Both the position numbers and the translations under genes were made by a program. The notes below the pieces were generated by a model, which made no database searches, was not told the origin of the DNA, and saw only the letters and a program-made list of their open reading frames with translations. From Bacteriovoracaceae bacterium (GTDB lineage Bacteria; Bdellovibrionota; Bacteriovoracia; Bacteriovoracales; Bacteriovoracaceae): a stretch of DNA of 64,000 nucleotides. The stretch lies in contig JAEUWD010000002.1 in the NCBI GenBank assembly GCA_016786485.1, forward strand, positions 62,001 through 126,000, given 5' to 3'. This document shows, piece by piece, positions 1 to 9,788 of this stretch (its first letter is position 1; every line of letters begins with the position of its first letter).

Positions 1-1255
1 AAAGAAAAACATCCTGAGTCACTAAAGAAAACTGCTCACGTAAACTGTGCAGCTTAATTTGAGGCAATGGCTTAGCATCAATAAGAATTTCGCCTTTCTG
101 TATATTATAAAGGCGCAAAAGCAGTGAAATCAAAGTTGATTTTCCAGAACCAGAAAGTCCAACAAGCCCAATTTTTTGGCCCTTCTTAATTTGTAAACTA
201 AAGTCTTTTAGAACTTCATTGTCACCATAGCTAAAACTGATATTTTTAAACTCTATTCCTTGTGAAAAATTCTCAATAACTTCATTGCCCTGATCAGTTT
301 CGTCGGGCTTTTCTAAAATTTGCAGGATGCGTTCACCTGCGGCGACAGCTTGATTGATTTTTACGTTAGCATGAGAAAACTTTCTTACGGGATCCATAAA
401 AAGCGCCAGGGCCGCCACAAAACTCATAAAGCCACCCGTAGTAAGTTCACCACTGACGATACGATGATGAGCAAAGATAACAACTCCGCCAAAACCTAGT
501 GCTCCAACTAATTCAATTAAAGGATGGGAATGCTCTTCCACTTTTAAAAAGTCCTTAAACTTACGCATATAAGCTTTGGTTGCTCGATTAAATCTTAAAT
601 TAATATAATTTTGCAAATTGAAGGCCTTGATGATTTTTTGCCCCATGATACCTTCAGCAATTTCATGATTAATATTGGCCGATTCTTCACGTATACCTAA
701 TTCATGATGTCTTAATTTTTTTCCAGTTTTATCAAAAATTAGAATAAAAAAAGGCGATACAATCAGAATAACGATAGTGAGCTGCCAGTCTTGATAAAAG
801 GCTACTCCTAAAAGTCCCATAGCAGTTAGTGGCTCACGTATTAAATCAATAATATTTCTAAAACCTTGTGAAAACTGATTTGTATCTGCCATCGTTATCG
901 AGATGATTTTTCCTTGTTTAGTTTGACCAAAAAAACTTACCGGTAGCGTTTGCAATTTTTTGGTTAGAGCGGAACGCAAATCATTTGTAATCGATTCAAC
1001 GACACTCTTAACATAATAAAAATGCGTGAAACGAATTGGGTAATTCAGAATCGCTAAGCCTATTAAGATAAAACCCATCTGGTATGCCGTCTCTGCTCCC
1101 GATTCCGGGGTGAAGCCTTCATCAATAATCTTTTTTACAAAATAAGCTTCATATGACTTTATTGCGGCCATAGGAATTGACATGGCCACCCCAACGAGAG
1201 CACGCCGCCAGTATTTCATCAAGAATGGTTTTAAAAAGCGTAATAATTTTTTCAT
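1..1255 (-). CDS. ABC transporter, fused permease-ATPase, MsbA-like (C-terminus beyond window)
   Basis: The gene enters from the left edge; the visible part starts at the ATG at 1253-1255 and is open to base 1. The N-terminal ~300 residues hold the hydrophobic segments of a type-1 ABC exporter membrane domain. A nucleotide-binding domain follows, with the Walker A motif GLSGSGKST at about 134-160 and a Q-loop VTQDVFLF next to base 1. Signature, Walker B and H-loop lie outside. The fused TMD-NBD layout fits MsbA-type lipid or drug half-exporters. The GmhB-like gene just upstream on the other strand would suit a lipid A/LPS role, but the substrate cannot be read from sequence. Confidence 0.88.
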   Translation of the reverse strand, partial: MKKLLRFLKPFLMKYWRRALVGVAMSIPMAAIKSYEAYFVKKIIDEGFTPESGAETAYQMGFILIGLAILNYPIRFTHFYYVKSVVESITNDLRSALTKKLQTLPVSFFGQTKQGKIISITMADTNQFSQGFRNIIDLIREPLTAMGLLGVAFYQDWQLTIVILIVSPFFILIFDKTGKKLRHHELGIREESANINHEIAEGIMGQKIIKAFNLQNYINLRFNRATKAYMRKFKDFLKVEEHSHPLIELVGALGFGGVVIFAHHRIVSGELTTGGFMSFVAALALFMDPVRKFSHANVKINQAVAAGERILQILEKPDETDQGNEVIENFSQGIEFKNISFSYGDNEVLKDFSLQIKKGQKIGLVGLSGSGKSTLISLLLRLYNIQKGEILIDAKPLPQIKLHSLREQFSLVTQDVFL

Positions 1256-1301
1256 CTGCTTTACATGATACTTTTTAAGCAAAATCATGTAAAACTAAAT
1301 T

Positions 1302-1811
1302 ATGAAGGCGATTTTCCTCGATCGAGACGGCACCATTATTCATGACGGCGGCTATCTCTATAAACCTACCGAAATAAAATATTTTTCTGATACCTTTGAC
1401 GTTCTTAAAAAACTACAAAACTTAGGTTACGCGCTTTTCATGGTAACGAATCAATCAGGTGTCGCAAAAAAAATGTTCTGCGAAGCCGATATCATCAAGG
1501 TTTATAATAAAATTCAATCAGATCTTAAGGCGCAAGGAATAAAGCCTTTTGTGGAAATGGCCTATTGCCCCCATGGCCCGGAAGATGATTGCGCCTGTCG
1601 CAAACCTAAATCCAAAATGATTGATGATTTGGTGGCCAAATGGAAAATCGATAAAAAAAACAGCGTTATGGTCGGTGATAAATTAATTGATGCTGAATGT
1701 GGTAAAAATGCCGGCATTCACGGCGTAGTCCTAGGTCAAGATTCAAAAGATTACCCTTCAGTAAAAAACCTGACTGAATTTTATGAATGGCTAAAAAAGC
1801 ATCTGGGTTGA
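1302..1811 (+). CDS. gmhB: D-glycero-D-manno-heptose 1,7-bisphosphate 7-phosphatase (HAD family, GmhB-like)
   Basis: A 169-residue HAD-IIIA phosphatase. It has the nucleophile motif DRDGT near residue 8, TNQSG as motif II, CRKPK supplying the motif III lysine, and GDK..D as motif IV. The CPH...C.C cluster at about 88-100 matches the zinc-binding loop typical of GmhB. The enzyme removes the 7-phosphate of heptose bisphosphate in the ADP-heptose route to LPS core. The length is slightly below the usual ~185 residues. The ATG has no Shine-Dalgarno; a TAAAAC box ends 6 bases before it, so the message may be leaderless. The 3' end overlaps recO convergently by 21 bases. Confidence 0.85.
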   Translation: MKAIFLDRDGTIIHDGGYLYKPTEIKYFSDTFDVLKKLQNLGYALFMVTNQSGVAKKMFCEADIIKVYNKIQSDLKAQGIKPFVEMAYCPHGPEDDCACRKPKSKMIDDLVAKWKIDKKNSVMVGDKLIDAECGKNAGIHGVVLGQDSKDYPSVKNLTEFYEWLKKHLG

Positions 1812-2573
1812 TTTAAATTTATTGAGTTCAAAATGAAATTGAAACGATAAGTAACGCAATAATATTTTCGACCAATCGTAATGACTTAATTCAAATTTTC
1901 CAATCTCGGCGTAAGGAACTCGCAAGGCGCGAATCATAAAGTGACGAATACCTTGGGCGTCCATATCACTACTAAATTCTATTTGCTCTTGGCTTAAACA
2001 ACAAGAAAAGCCACCTTGATTGCTCTCCAGATGAATGCGCTTGTCAGCCAAATCACTTCCACAATGAGTACAGTGGTCGAGGTCGGGCAGTACTCCGACT
2101 TTGTTGAGCAGCTTGGTAAGAAAGAATAATAATTGACCGGGTGAATTTAAATTTTTTGCTTCAACACTTTTTTCTAAATAGAAAATAGCATTACTAAGCA
2201 CATTAAAAATGCCCTCATGTTCGGTCTCTTCCACGTTTTTCATATCTTCTTGTACACCCAAAGATTGAATCACTTCCAAAAATAAACACATTAAATAAAA
2301 TGCTTCGTGATTATCACGAATCTGCTTGTAGTCCCACTTGAGTGCCCATTCACGGGCGGAATACAGTTCCGTCACTTTCGTCGTGGCCTTGAGTTCAACA
2401 CTCAAGAGAAAACCCAATTCAATAATGGAAGATTTTTGGCTTTTACCACCGCCGCGTCCGCCATAGAACAGTACCGATAAGAGCTTGCCACTGCGTAAAA
2501 GAATTTTCGCAATCACATCGCGATCACGATAAAAACTTTTCTGTAATACGATACCTTCAATCTTGGTTTGCAA
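1791..2573 (-). CDS. recO: DNA repair protein RecO
   Basis: A 260-residue protein with the RecO layout: an N-terminal OB-fold opening with the typical G.VL....Y.D.D.I pattern, a helical middle domain, and a cysteine cluster (C.HCG.DL ... CC) at about 168-192, where RecO proteins carry a zinc finger. RecO loads RecA onto SSB-coated single-stranded DNA within RecFOR. Its start overlaps the end of the helicase gene by 17 bases, so the two are probably co-translated. Length is normal for the family. Confidence 0.88.
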   Translation of the reverse strand: MQTKIEGIVLQKSFYRDRDVIAKILLRSGKLLSVLFYGGRGGGKSQKSSIIELGFLLSVELKATTKVTELYSAREWALKWDYKQIRDNHEAFYLMCLFLEVIQSLGVQEDMKNVEETEHEGIFNVLSNAIFYLEKSVEAKNLNSPGQLLFFLTKLLNKVGVLPDLDHCTHCGSDLADKRIHLESNQGGFSCCLSQEQIEFSSDMDAQGIRHFMIRALRVPYAEIGKFELSHYDWSKILLRYLSFQFHFELNKFKSTQMLF

Positions 2574-3576
2574 TGCCGATTCCTTCTAAGAATTCATAAT
2601 ATACGGCGCGGAAGCGATTGCCAAAAGCCGCTGCCAGTCGCGAGGTGAACGACTTTTCTAGCACATCCATATGATAAAGTTCAAAATTTTCACCTTTTCT
2701 TCCCCCGCGTCCCACCATTTGAATCCAAAGCGAAAGGTTCTTTACTGGATAGGTAATAAAAATCTTTTTAATCTGGGGTAAATTCACTCCATGACTTAAA
2801 ACGGTGGTGGTAATAATCCCGTCCAGATTCTGCGAAGAACTAAGCTCTTGAATAAAATTCGCTACTCTCCCACCTTTAGCACCAATAAAATTCTTTCCGT
2901 GCTTTTCGCCCCAGTTAAGCCAACGATTGACTTCTTCACGATACGCGACAAAAACGAGATACACTTCATCCGGTTTCTTCATTTTCATCTGAAGTTTTAT
3001 CATTTCCTCTAATAATGGCCTTTGGTGTTCTGGATAATAATAGACCTGCACCGGATGATTTTTTAAAAGCAGATTTCCTATATTGAAAACATAATTGTCA
3101 TCGTAGTTAAGTCGTACTTCTTGTTCCCAGCGCTGCAGATTTTCCTCACTAAAGGTGGCGCTCAGAGCGAGCAAGTGATGCTCATAACCCGAAAGCTCAT
3201 GAAAAAAATCCATCAATTTCGGTCTAAAATCTTCCCAAAGATAATTCAAATGAAACTCGTCCCACACAACAACTATCGGCGCTTTTATATGACAGTCGGA
3301 TAATTCCGGAAAACTCTCAGGCGTTGTTATATAGATAAACTCTGTCGTCATTTCCCGCAGGTCGCTTCTTACGTTAACCACCTTAAAGTCTGCTTGCTTG
3401 AGCTTTTCTTCGAACTCATTGGCCAGAGCACGCAAGGGAGAAATAAAGAGCCAGACAAAGCTTCGCTCCTGAAACAACCCCAGAAGAAGATGGGTTTTAC
3501 CCCATGCCGGCGGGGCAAGGAATAGGATTGAGGTCATGGCCGTACTGTTTTTTAAGATAATTTTAAGTTCCTGCAT
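2557..3576 (-). CDS. Compact SF2 DEAD/DEAH-type helicase
   Basis: At 339 residues this is barely larger than the two RecA-like domains of a superfamily 2 helicase. Visible motifs are a Walker A variant APPAWGKT at 21-28 (first Gly replaced by Ala), TTPES, DEFH as motif II near 105, SAT as motif III, a GVNLP segment, and QMVGRGGRKG as motif VI. It carries no obvious accessory domain. It overlaps recO and probably shares its transcript, which hints at a role in recombinational repair or restart (inference). Its closest named relative cannot be decided by eye. Confidence 0.8.
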   Translation of the reverse strand: MQELKIILKNSTAMTSILFLAPPAWGKTHLLLGLFQERSFVWLFISPLRALANEFEEKLKQADFKVVNVRSDLREMTTEFIYITTPESFPELSDCHIKAPIVVVWDEFHLNYLWEDFRPKLMDFFHELSGYEHHLLALSATFSEENLQRWEQEVRLNYDDNYVFNIGNLLLKNHPVQVYYYPEHQRPLLEEMIKLQMKMKKPDEVYLVFVAYREEVNRWLNWGEKHGKNFIGAKGGRVANFIQELSSSQNLDGIITTTVLSHGVNLPQIKKIFITYPVKNLSLWIQMVGRGGRKGENFELYHMDVLEKSFTSRLAAAFGNRFRAVYYEFLEGIGIANQD

Positions 3577-3729
3577 TCTCGGACACTTGCAAGAATAAAA
3601 AACACACCAAAGTCTCCAAGCTCCTGATTTTACTAGAGGTTAAAATGAAAAAGCGGCAAGAATTTCCTAGTAATTTACTAAAGTTTTCCAGAAAACTAGC
3701 CGATGAAACACTTAAGAGGAATTAAGCTT

Positions 3730-4242
3730 ATGCAAAAATTTATCACAATGGCGTTAGTAGTAGTTGGTTTTACCGTAAGCTATTACAGATTCAGTTCTAG
3801 CTCACTTGATATTCATGAAGTTGAATTTTTAAAAGTGGGATTATCGAGTTCTGAAATTGTTGAAAAACTCGGTCAGCCGGTCAAAACAGAACAGCATTCT
3901 TGGCACTATAAATTAGAAAACAAATCGATGTTAATTCTCACCATCAAAGAAAATAAATTAAAAGGCGCAGTCTTAAAATTCACTGATCCGCAAAATTTTG
4001 ACCTTGTCGCCCATACTGAAAAAGAAATGGTAAAAATCGGCGAAGGTAACTCACCTCAAAACGACAATCAAAAATGGGTCCTTATCGGTATTCCAGAAAA
4101 AGGTAAGCTTTGGAAAATCCTCGAAGATAAAAGCGTAGAAAGTATTTCGTGGATTCGTCCTTTCAAGAGCGAAACTCCGCGCAAAAACCCAGAAACACTT
4201 TTGGCAGAGTTCCAAGGATTGAAAACTACTGCCCAAAAATAA
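3730..4242 (+). CDS. Membrane-anchored protein with BamE/SmpA-like segment
   Basis: A 170-residue protein starting at ATG 3730, chosen because AAGAGGA lies 9 bases upstream; an in-frame ATG at 3703 has no ribosome site. The N-terminus is a single hydrophobic segment (MALVVVGFTV) that could be a signal anchor. It is followed by a short domain with the pattern GLSSSEIVEKLGQP, resembling the turn-helix-GxP motif of BamE/SmpA proteins, where it mediates contacts in the outer-membrane assembly machine. No lipobox is visible. Function is unassigned. The reading frame at 26003 has a similar segment. Confidence 0.6.
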   Translation: MQKFITMALVVVGFTVSYYRFSSSSLDIHEVEFLKVGLSSSEIVEKLGQPVKTEQHSWHYKLENKSMLILTIKENKLKGAVLKFTDPQNFDLVAHTEKEMVKIGEGNSPQNDNQKWVLIGIPEKGKLWKILEDKSVESISWIRPFKSETPRKNPETLLAEFQGLKTTAQK

Positions 4243-4249
4243 GTAGCTG

Positions 4250-4258
4250 TGGTATACA
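4250..4258 (+). promoter_or_regulatory. Extended -10 element abutting the NifU-like gene
   Basis: TG-G-TATACA ends 6 bases before the ATG at 4265, with no Shine-Dalgarno between them. Transcription starting about 7 bases after the -10 would begin at the start codon, suggesting a leaderless message. No good -35 is visible. Confidence 0.4.
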
Positions 4259-4264
4259 GGCTAC

Positions 4265-4519
4265 ATGATTCATAACCTCGAAAAACTATTTAATGAACAA
4301 GTTCGACCGGCCCTCGCTCAACACGGCGGTAATGTTGAAATTATCGACGTAGACAACGGTAAACTCTTTGTGCGCTTGCATGGCGGCTGCCAAGGCTGTT
4401 CGAGCTCAAAGGCGACATTAAAGGGCGGAATCGAGACACTGGTAAAGAGTACCTTTCCCGAGATCACTGAAGTGGTCGACCTAACGGACCATGCCACTGG
4501 CGATAATCCCTACATGTAA
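4265..4519 (+). CDS. NifU C-terminal-domain iron-sulfur scaffold
   Basis: An 84-residue stand-alone NifU C-terminal domain (Nfu type). It has the diagnostic GGCQGCSSS motif, whose CxxC pair binds a [4Fe-4S] cluster at a dimer interface, after the standard HGGNVE opening. Such proteins carry clusters to target apoproteins. A NifS-like cysteine desulfurase lies at 46974 in the same window but is not adjacent. There is no ribosome-binding site before the ATG (see the -10 element at 4250-4258). Confidence 0.9.
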   Translation: MIHNLEKLFNEQVRPALAQHGGNVEIIDVDNGKLFVRLHGGCQGCSSSKATLKGGIETLVKSTFPEITEVVDLTDHATGDNPYM

Positions 4520-4581
4520 ATCTTTCAAGAAATTCAGATACTTATTGGCAAAAACAACGCTGATTGTCATATTGCCGACCT

Positions 4582-5241
4582 ATGAAGTTTTTAGCACTTA
4601 TTTTGCTCGCCACACTCCTCTCCTCTCACACTTCAGTCCCCATGTTGCAACTGCAGGAAGTTTGTAATTCCAATCTCCTGGATCATTCGAAAATGAAGAG
4701 TGTTGAAGAGAGTTTAGAGCTTTTCAAAAAAATTAAAGCACCAGTAAGAAGACAACTCTCAAACATTGGTATCGACTATGATGTTCTCAGTGATTTTATG
4801 TCACCGGAAGAATTCATGGTGCAGATTGGTTATCGCGCGGTGAAGTTCAAAAATACCTTAAAATTTGCCATGGATTCTAATGTCGTAATGACGGATGCCT
4901 GGATGCATAGTTGGACCGGAATTCTAGCGGTCCATTTTTTGGCCGACAGAGGTTTGCTCCTCACTCCTGTCAAAATGGAAACAAAAGAAAAAGTTTATTT
5001 TATCGTACAAGCAAATCTGGCCCCACTCTATATTACTCCTGACAATATCACTGGCGTTGGCACCTCTTTATTCAACCAATACGAAGGTTATCAAATCCCG
5101 GTTGAATTTGACTCGGCCATTGTTGAAATGGGAATGCAGGGTTATGAATTTAAGGATTATGGTTGGCGCAAAATTCCTGAGGAAGAACCTACATCAGAAA
5201 CGTATCTACAGGCACTGACAGACGCTCCCGATATCGATTAA
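4582..5241 (+). CDS. Exported protein of unknown function
   Basis: A 219-residue protein with a clear signal peptide at the ATG at 4582 (MKFLALILLATLLSS). A TTG 18 bases upstream is in frame but would disrupt the signal peptide. The mature part has a conserved-looking centre (DAWMHSWTGILAVHFLADRG) and an acidic tail. I do not recognise the family. A -35/-10 pair (TTGGCA at 4545-4550, CATATT at 4568-4573, 17-base spacer) places the likely transcript start at the ATG. The 3' end overlaps the convergent amidase gene by 53 bases. Confidence 0.6.
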   Translation: MKFLALILLATLLSSHTSVPMLQLQEVCNSNLLDHSKMKSVEESLELFKKIKAPVRRQLSNIGIDYDVLSDFMSPEEFMVQIGYRAVKFKNTLKFAMDSNVVMTDAWMHSWTGILAVHFLADRGLLLTPVKMETKEKVYFIVQANLAPLYITPDNITGVGTSLFNQYEGYQIPVEFDSAIVEMGMQGYEFKDYGWRKIPEEEPTSETYLQALTDAPDID

Positions 5242-5992
5242 TTTGCTCGAGATCGAGTTCTGCCGTGATTAACTTCTCGCCTTCACCTGCATCGGCCATC
5301 ACTTCCCCCCAAGGATTCACAATTAAGGAATGACCAAAGGTTGATATTTTAGCATTATGCTGACCCCACTGAGCTGCGGCCACGACATAACTTTGTGTTT
5401 CAATCGCACGCGCACGCAGTAAAGTATGCCAATGAGCTTTGCCAGTTGGGACAGTGAACGCCGCCGAAACAGTAAAGAGGTTCGCGCCCATTTTATAATA
5501 TTTGCGAAACATTTCAGGAAAACGCACATCAAAGCAGATGGTAGTACCCATCGTAAATTCTTCAATCGGTAATAAACATAATTTATCGCCAGGAGAATAG
5601 ATGGCACTTTCATTTAGCACGGTTTGGCTCGGGTGATTTAATAGATTACATGCAAACAAATGGATCTTATCGTAACTAGCAAGCAACTTGCCTTTCGGAT
5701 CAAAGTGATAAGCACGATTAATAATTTTTCCATCCACTAATGTTGCTGCTGAACCACCCAATAAATAAATCTGATAGTCTTTTGCGAGCTTTTGAATATT
5801 TTTAAAATGCTCATTCTCGCCTTCAATCAGATAAGTCGTAGGCTTCGTGCCATCTGAAATAGAATAAAAAACTTCCGGTAGAAAAACCGCTTGAACGTTT
5901 TGCTTTTTAGCATCGTCTAAAAAAGTTCGAATTTTTTTTAAATTAATTTCTGGTTCGAGAACTGAGGTTAATTGAATAACTCCAATTTTCAT
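5189..5992 (-). CDS. Carbon-nitrogen hydrolase, nitrilase superfamily (Nit1/omega-amidase-like)
   Basis: A 267-residue nitrilase-fold hydrolase with the Glu-Lys-Cys triad readable: Glu in FLPEVF, Lys in YDKIHLF, and Cys in TTICFDVRFPE. The triad spacing and RFPE after the Cys match the Nit1/YafV branch, which repairs deaminated glutathione or acts as an omega-amidase. The exact substrate is not certain. Its ATG overlaps the ugd stop by 4 bases, so it is the last gene of the long minus-strand string that begins with trkH. Confidence 0.82.
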   Translation of the reverse strand: MKIGVIQLTSVLEPEINLKKIRTFLDDAKKQNVQAVFLPEVFYSISDGTKPTTYLIEGENEHFKNIQKLAKDYQIYLLGGSAATLVDGKIINRAYHFDPKGKLLASYDKIHLFACNLLNHPSQTVLNESAIYSPGDKLCLLPIEEFTMGTTICFDVRFPEMFRKYYKMGANLFTVSAAFTVPTGKAHWHTLLRARAIETQSYVVAAAQWGQHNAKISTFGHSLIVNPWGEVMADAGEGEKLITAELDLEQINRYRERLSVPVDTFLM

Positions 5993-7299
5993 TCAATTCT
6001 TTTCCCAATGGCGTAGTACTTAAAGCCGAGTGATAAAACTTTGTTCGTCTTAAGTAAGTTACGAGCATCGAACAATACCGGCTGATTTAAATTTGCCTTT
6101 ATTTTATCATAGTCAGGGTTACTGAATTCGCGCCACTCAGTTAAGATCACAAGTGCATCAGCTCCAGCAAGACACTCATACTGGCCATCCACTTTCTGAA
6201 CTGGCACACCGATTTCTTTCATGTATTTGCCGTAATTATCTGCTGCGACTGGATCATAAAATTTCACATTAGCACCAGCTTTATGTAGAAGTTCTGCAAT
6301 ACGAATCGCGGCAGTTTCACGAATATCATCTGTGTTAGCTTTGAAAGCCACTCCCCAGAAAGCAAAAGTTTTACCCTTTAACTGAGTGAAGTGTGTTTTG
6401 ATTTTATTGAAAACATAACTACGTTGTTCGTCATTAACTGCTTCAGCCGCATCCACAATCTTAAGGTTCATGCCATAAGCTTCTGCTGTTCGCATAAGTG
6501 CTTTAACGTCTTTAGGGAAACAGCTACCGCCGTAACCTGGACCTGGATATAAGAAATGATGACCAATTCTTACGTCTGACTTGATACCATCACGAACTTG
6601 TTCGATATCGGCACCAGTCGCATCACAAAGTTTTGCTATTTCATTGATGAAAGAAATTTTTGTCGCAAGAAAACAATTGGCCGCATATTTAGTCATTTCC
6701 GCAGAGATATTACTCATACGAATTAACGGATTCCCTTGTCTCACTAATTGTGAATACATTTCATCCATCACTGCAAAAGCTTCTTCACTGTCTGAACCGA
6801 TAATAACTCGGTCTGGACGCATGAAATCTTCAACCGCAGAGCCTTCTTTTAAAAATTCTGGGTTGTTCACAATATAGAAATTCTTTTTGCTTTTCTGCGC
6901 TAGTCTTTCAGTCATTTTACCGGCCGTGCCAACTGGAACAGTTGATTTAATAATCATCAGAGCATTGTCACGAATATGTTTAACGACTTCATCCGCGGCA
7001 GCATATAAATAAGTCAGGTTCGCTTCACCATTGTCTGATGAAGGTGTACCAACCGCCAAAAAAGTCGCATCAGCGTATTCGACTGATTGATAATTAGTTG
7101 AAAAATGAAGTCTGCCGTTTTTAATATTTCGAGTGATTAATTCCGTTAAACCTGGTTCATAAATCGGTGATTTACCTTCCATCAGTAGAGCAATTTTGCG
7201 TTCATCAATATCAATACAGGTAACATCATGACCGATTTCGGCAAAACATGTTCCTGAAACTAAACCGACATAACCGGTTCCAATGATTGAAATCTTCAT
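5989..7299 (-). CDS. ugd: UDP-glucose 6-dehydrogenase
   Basis: A 436-residue enzyme of full family length. It shows the N-terminal Rossmann motif GTGYVGL, the central helix region, the catalytic-cysteine motif GSCFPKD at about 258-264, and the C-terminal domain with WGVAFKANTDDIRE. It oxidises UDP-glucose to UDP-glucuronate in two NAD-dependent steps, for capsule or LPS sugar synthesis. It sits 11 bases after an unknown gene and overlaps the amidase gene by 4 bases. No other polysaccharide gene is adjacent. Confidence 0.95.
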   Translation of the reverse strand: MKISIIGTGYVGLVSGTCFAEIGHDVTCIDIDERKIALLMEGKSPIYEPGLTELITRNIKNGRLHFSTNYQSVEYADATFLAVGTPSSDNGEANLTYLYAAADEVVKHIRDNALMIIKSTVPVGTAGKMTERLAQKSKKNFYIVNNPEFLKEGSAVEDFMRPDRVIIGSDSEEAFAVMDEMYSQLVRQGNPLIRMSNISAEMTKYAANCFLATKISFINEIAKLCDATGADIEQVRDGIKSDVRIGHHFLYPGPGYGGSCFPKDVKALMRTAEAYGMNLKIVDAAEAVNDEQRSYVFNKIKTHFTQLKGKTFAFWGVAFKANTDDIRETAAIRIAELLHKAGANVKFYDPVAADNYGKYMKEIGVPVQKVDGQYECLAGADALVILTEWREFSNPDYDKIKANLNQPVLFDARNLLKTNKVLSLGFKYYAIGKRIE

Positions 7300-7310
7300 A
7301 AGATTATCCC

Positions 7311-7940
7311 CTAGGTAAAAATAAATATTTCATTAGGATCGATATGAGAATAACGCAAGTATTTTGTTTTAAGCGACTCAAGTTGCAGTAAGAATGCAAT
7401 TTCATCTTTTGGGTTATTCAATTTTCGAAGAGCTTTACATTTCTTTTTAAGACCTGAAACGATACCCGTCGGCAACAGACATACGCCACGTAGTAAGAAA
7501 TGGGTTCCGTCATAAACAACTGAGCGACCAGTAAAAATATCTCCCACAATCAGATTAATCGAGGTTTGTTCAGCGCCTAAAGTAATTTTTTTATCGTGAA
7601 GAATATCATAAAGAACAATTTCTTTTTTAAGGTTCACTTTTAAAAATTCAAAAACCGAGTGGTTAATGTTTTTTATAACGTCTTGAACTTTCTCTTCTAG
7701 CTCTGGATGATTATGCAAATAATCCGTACTCATCGAAGAACCTTCAGCATCGCGACGCTGAAACAGATACCAATTATTAAAGCAGTACATGCGCGACTCA
7801 TACTCTTCGTCTTCTTCCGTCAAACGACCAGTCAGAGCAACATACTCTTTCTTCGCCTGCATGAGAGTTTCGTAATACTCACCTCTTGTGTATTTGGTGA
7901 GCATGTTATCAATTGTGTTTTCAACTTTGGTTAATTTCAT
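7311..7940 (-). CDS. Cytosolic protein of unknown function
   Basis: A 209-residue soluble protein with no signal peptide or membrane segment. The N-terminal half is charged and helical; the C-terminal half has a compact beta-rich core (LIVGDIFTGRSVVYDGTHFLLRG). I do not recognise the family. It lies between lepA and ugd with 11-base gaps on both sides, so it is translated from the same transcript. Confidence 0.7.
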   Translation of the reverse strand: MKLTKVENTIDNMLTKYTRGEYYETLMQAKKEYVALTGRLTEEDEEYESRMYCFNNWYLFQRRDAEGSSMSTDYLHNHPELEEKVQDVIKNINHSVFEFLKVNLKKEIVLYDILHDKKITLGAEQTSINLIVGDIFTGRSVVYDGTHFLLRGVCLLPTGIVSGLKKKCKALRKLNNPKDEIAFLLQLESLKTKYLRYSHIDPNEIFIFT

Positions 7941-7951
7941 AGGCTTCTATC

Positions 7952-9751
7952 TTACTCTTCAACCTTAAGAACTGCCAAGAAGGCTTCTTGAGGAATTTCC
8001 ACATTCCCTACCATTTTCATCCTCTTTTTCCCTTCTTTCTGCTTCTCTAAAAGCTTTCTTTTACGGGATACGTCACCACCATAACACTTTGCTAAAACGT
8101 TTTTGCGAAGGGCCTTAACAGTTTCGCGGGCCACAACTTTAGAACCAATAGCAGCTTGGATGGCGATATCAAATTGCTGACGATCAATAATTTTTTGTAA
8201 TTTAGTCGTTAGCTCTCGGCCTTTGAAAAATGAATTCGCACGGTGACAAATAAGTGAAAGAGCATCCACATTGTCGCCGTTAAGGAGAACATCTAACTTC
8301 ACCAGATCCGCAGCTTGGTAGCCTTTGTATTCATAATCCATACTCGCATAGCCCTTACTGATGGATTTTAACTGATCATAAAAATCATAAACCATTTCAC
8401 TTAAAGGCAATTCATAAGTTATCTGAACGCGATCTTGAGTAATATAATTAATATTTTTTTGAACACCACGACGGTCTTCACAAAGCTTAATGATCTTTCC
8501 AACATATTCGTTTGGCACGTGAATATTTAATTCCACTACTGGCTCAGAAATGGTCTCAATACTACCAACGTCAGGAAGATCAGAAGGATTCTTCACGAAA
8601 ATAGTTTCATTCGCCGTCGTCAGAACTTCGTAATTCACGGACGGAGCGGTTGAAATGAGATTCAAATTAAACTCACGCTCTAAGCGCTCTTGAATAATAT
8701 TCATGTGTAATAAGCCTAAGAATCCACAACGAAATCCGAACCCAAGAGCTTGGGAAGTTTCTGGTTCATAGGTGAAAGAAGCATCGTTAAGGGCCAATTT
8801 CTCGAGAGCATCTTTTTGTAAGTGGTAGTCATTTGAATCAACCGGGAAAATCCCGCAAAAAACCATCGGCTTAACTTCTTTGTAACCTTTTAGCAGTGGA
8901 GTCTCAGGACTATCAGCATGAATAACCGTATCGCCGACCTTTACATCGCGAATGGTTTTGATCCCGCAAACCACAATCCCTACTTCTCCTGCGCCTAATT
9001 CGGTTAGTTCATGAACAAATGGTGTATGAACGGCCAGGCTTAAAATTTCATGGGCCTGATTTGAAGCTTTTAATAAAATCTTATCTTTAAGTTTCATCTT
9101 CCCTTCAAAAACTCGCACCAAAATAACAACACCACGGTAAGGGTCAAACCATGAGTCAAAGATCAAGGCCTGTAGTGGTTTTTCGCTTTTACCCGTTGGT
9201 GGCGGAACCCGCTTTACAATTTCTTCCAGTAAGTCTTCAACACCCATGCCGGTTTTGGCCGAAACACGAGGCGCCTCAGAAGCATCAATGCCAATCAAAT
9301 CTTCAATTTCATTTTTGACTTTATCTGGGTCAGCATGCGGAAGATCAACTTTATTTAAAACTGGGATAATTTCGAGATTATTATCAATCGCCATGTAAAC
9401 GTTGGCCAAGGTCTGTGCCTCAACCCCTTGAGAAGCATCAACGACCAGCAGGGCGCCTTCACAAGAAGCCAGAGAGCGTGAAACTTCATAAGTAAAATCC
9501 ACGTGCCCCGGAGTATCAATCAAATTGAGATAATAGGTTTGCCCATCTTTAGCTTTATAGGCCAAACGAACGGTTTGGGCCTTAATGGTAATCCCACGTT
9601 CCTTTTCAATATCCATATTATCCAAGAACTGGTCACTCATCTCACGTTGTGAGATAGAATTAGTCTTTTCGATAATTCGATCCGCTAGGGTCGATTTACC
9701 GTGATCAATGTGCGCGATAATTGAGAAATTTCGAATAAACTTATTGTCCAT
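7952..9751 (-). CDS. lepA: Elongation factor 4, LepA
   Basis: A 599-residue translational GTPase of exactly LepA size. It has the G1 motif AHIDHGKST, switch [10 protein letters not shown], and NKVD as G4. The C-terminal domain runs to the conserved [26 protein letters not shown] region (read here in parts), which is unique to LepA. It acts on stalled or mistranslocated ribosomes. It follows the HAMP/PAS gene by 37 bases in the minus-strand string, not the more common lepA-lepB arrangement. Confidence 0.97.
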   Translation of the reverse strand: MDNKFIRNFSIIAHIDHGKSTLADRIIEKTNSISQREMSDQFLDNMDIEKERGITIKAQTVRLAYKAKDGQTYYLNLIDTPGHVDFTYEVSRSLASCEGALLVVDASQGVEAQTLANVYMAIDNNLEIIPVLNKVDLPHADPDKVKNEIEDLIGIDASEAPRVSAKTGMGVEDLLEEIVKRVPPPTGKSEKPLQALIFDSWFDPYRGVVILVRVFEGKMKLKDKILLKASNQAHEILSLAVHTPFVHELTELGAGEVGIVVCGIKTIRDVKVGDTVIHADSPETPLLKGYKEVKPMVFCGIFPVDSNDYHLQKDALEKLALNDASFTYEPETSQALGFGFRCGFLGLLHMNIIQERLEREFNLNLISTAPSVNYEVLTTANETIFVKNPSDLPDVGSIETISEPVVELNIHVPNEYVGKIIKLCEDRRGVQKNINYITQDRVQITYELPLSEMVYDFYDQLKSISKGYASMDYEYKGYQAADLVKLDVLLNGDNVDALSLICHRANSFFKGRELTTKLQKIIDRQQFDIAIQAAIGSKVVARETVKALRKNVLAKCYGGDVSRKRKLLEKQKEGKKRMKMVGNVEIPQEAFLAVLKVEE

Positions 9752-9788
9752 GGTTCTAAACTTCTATCAAAAATTATGGGCTTAGTAA

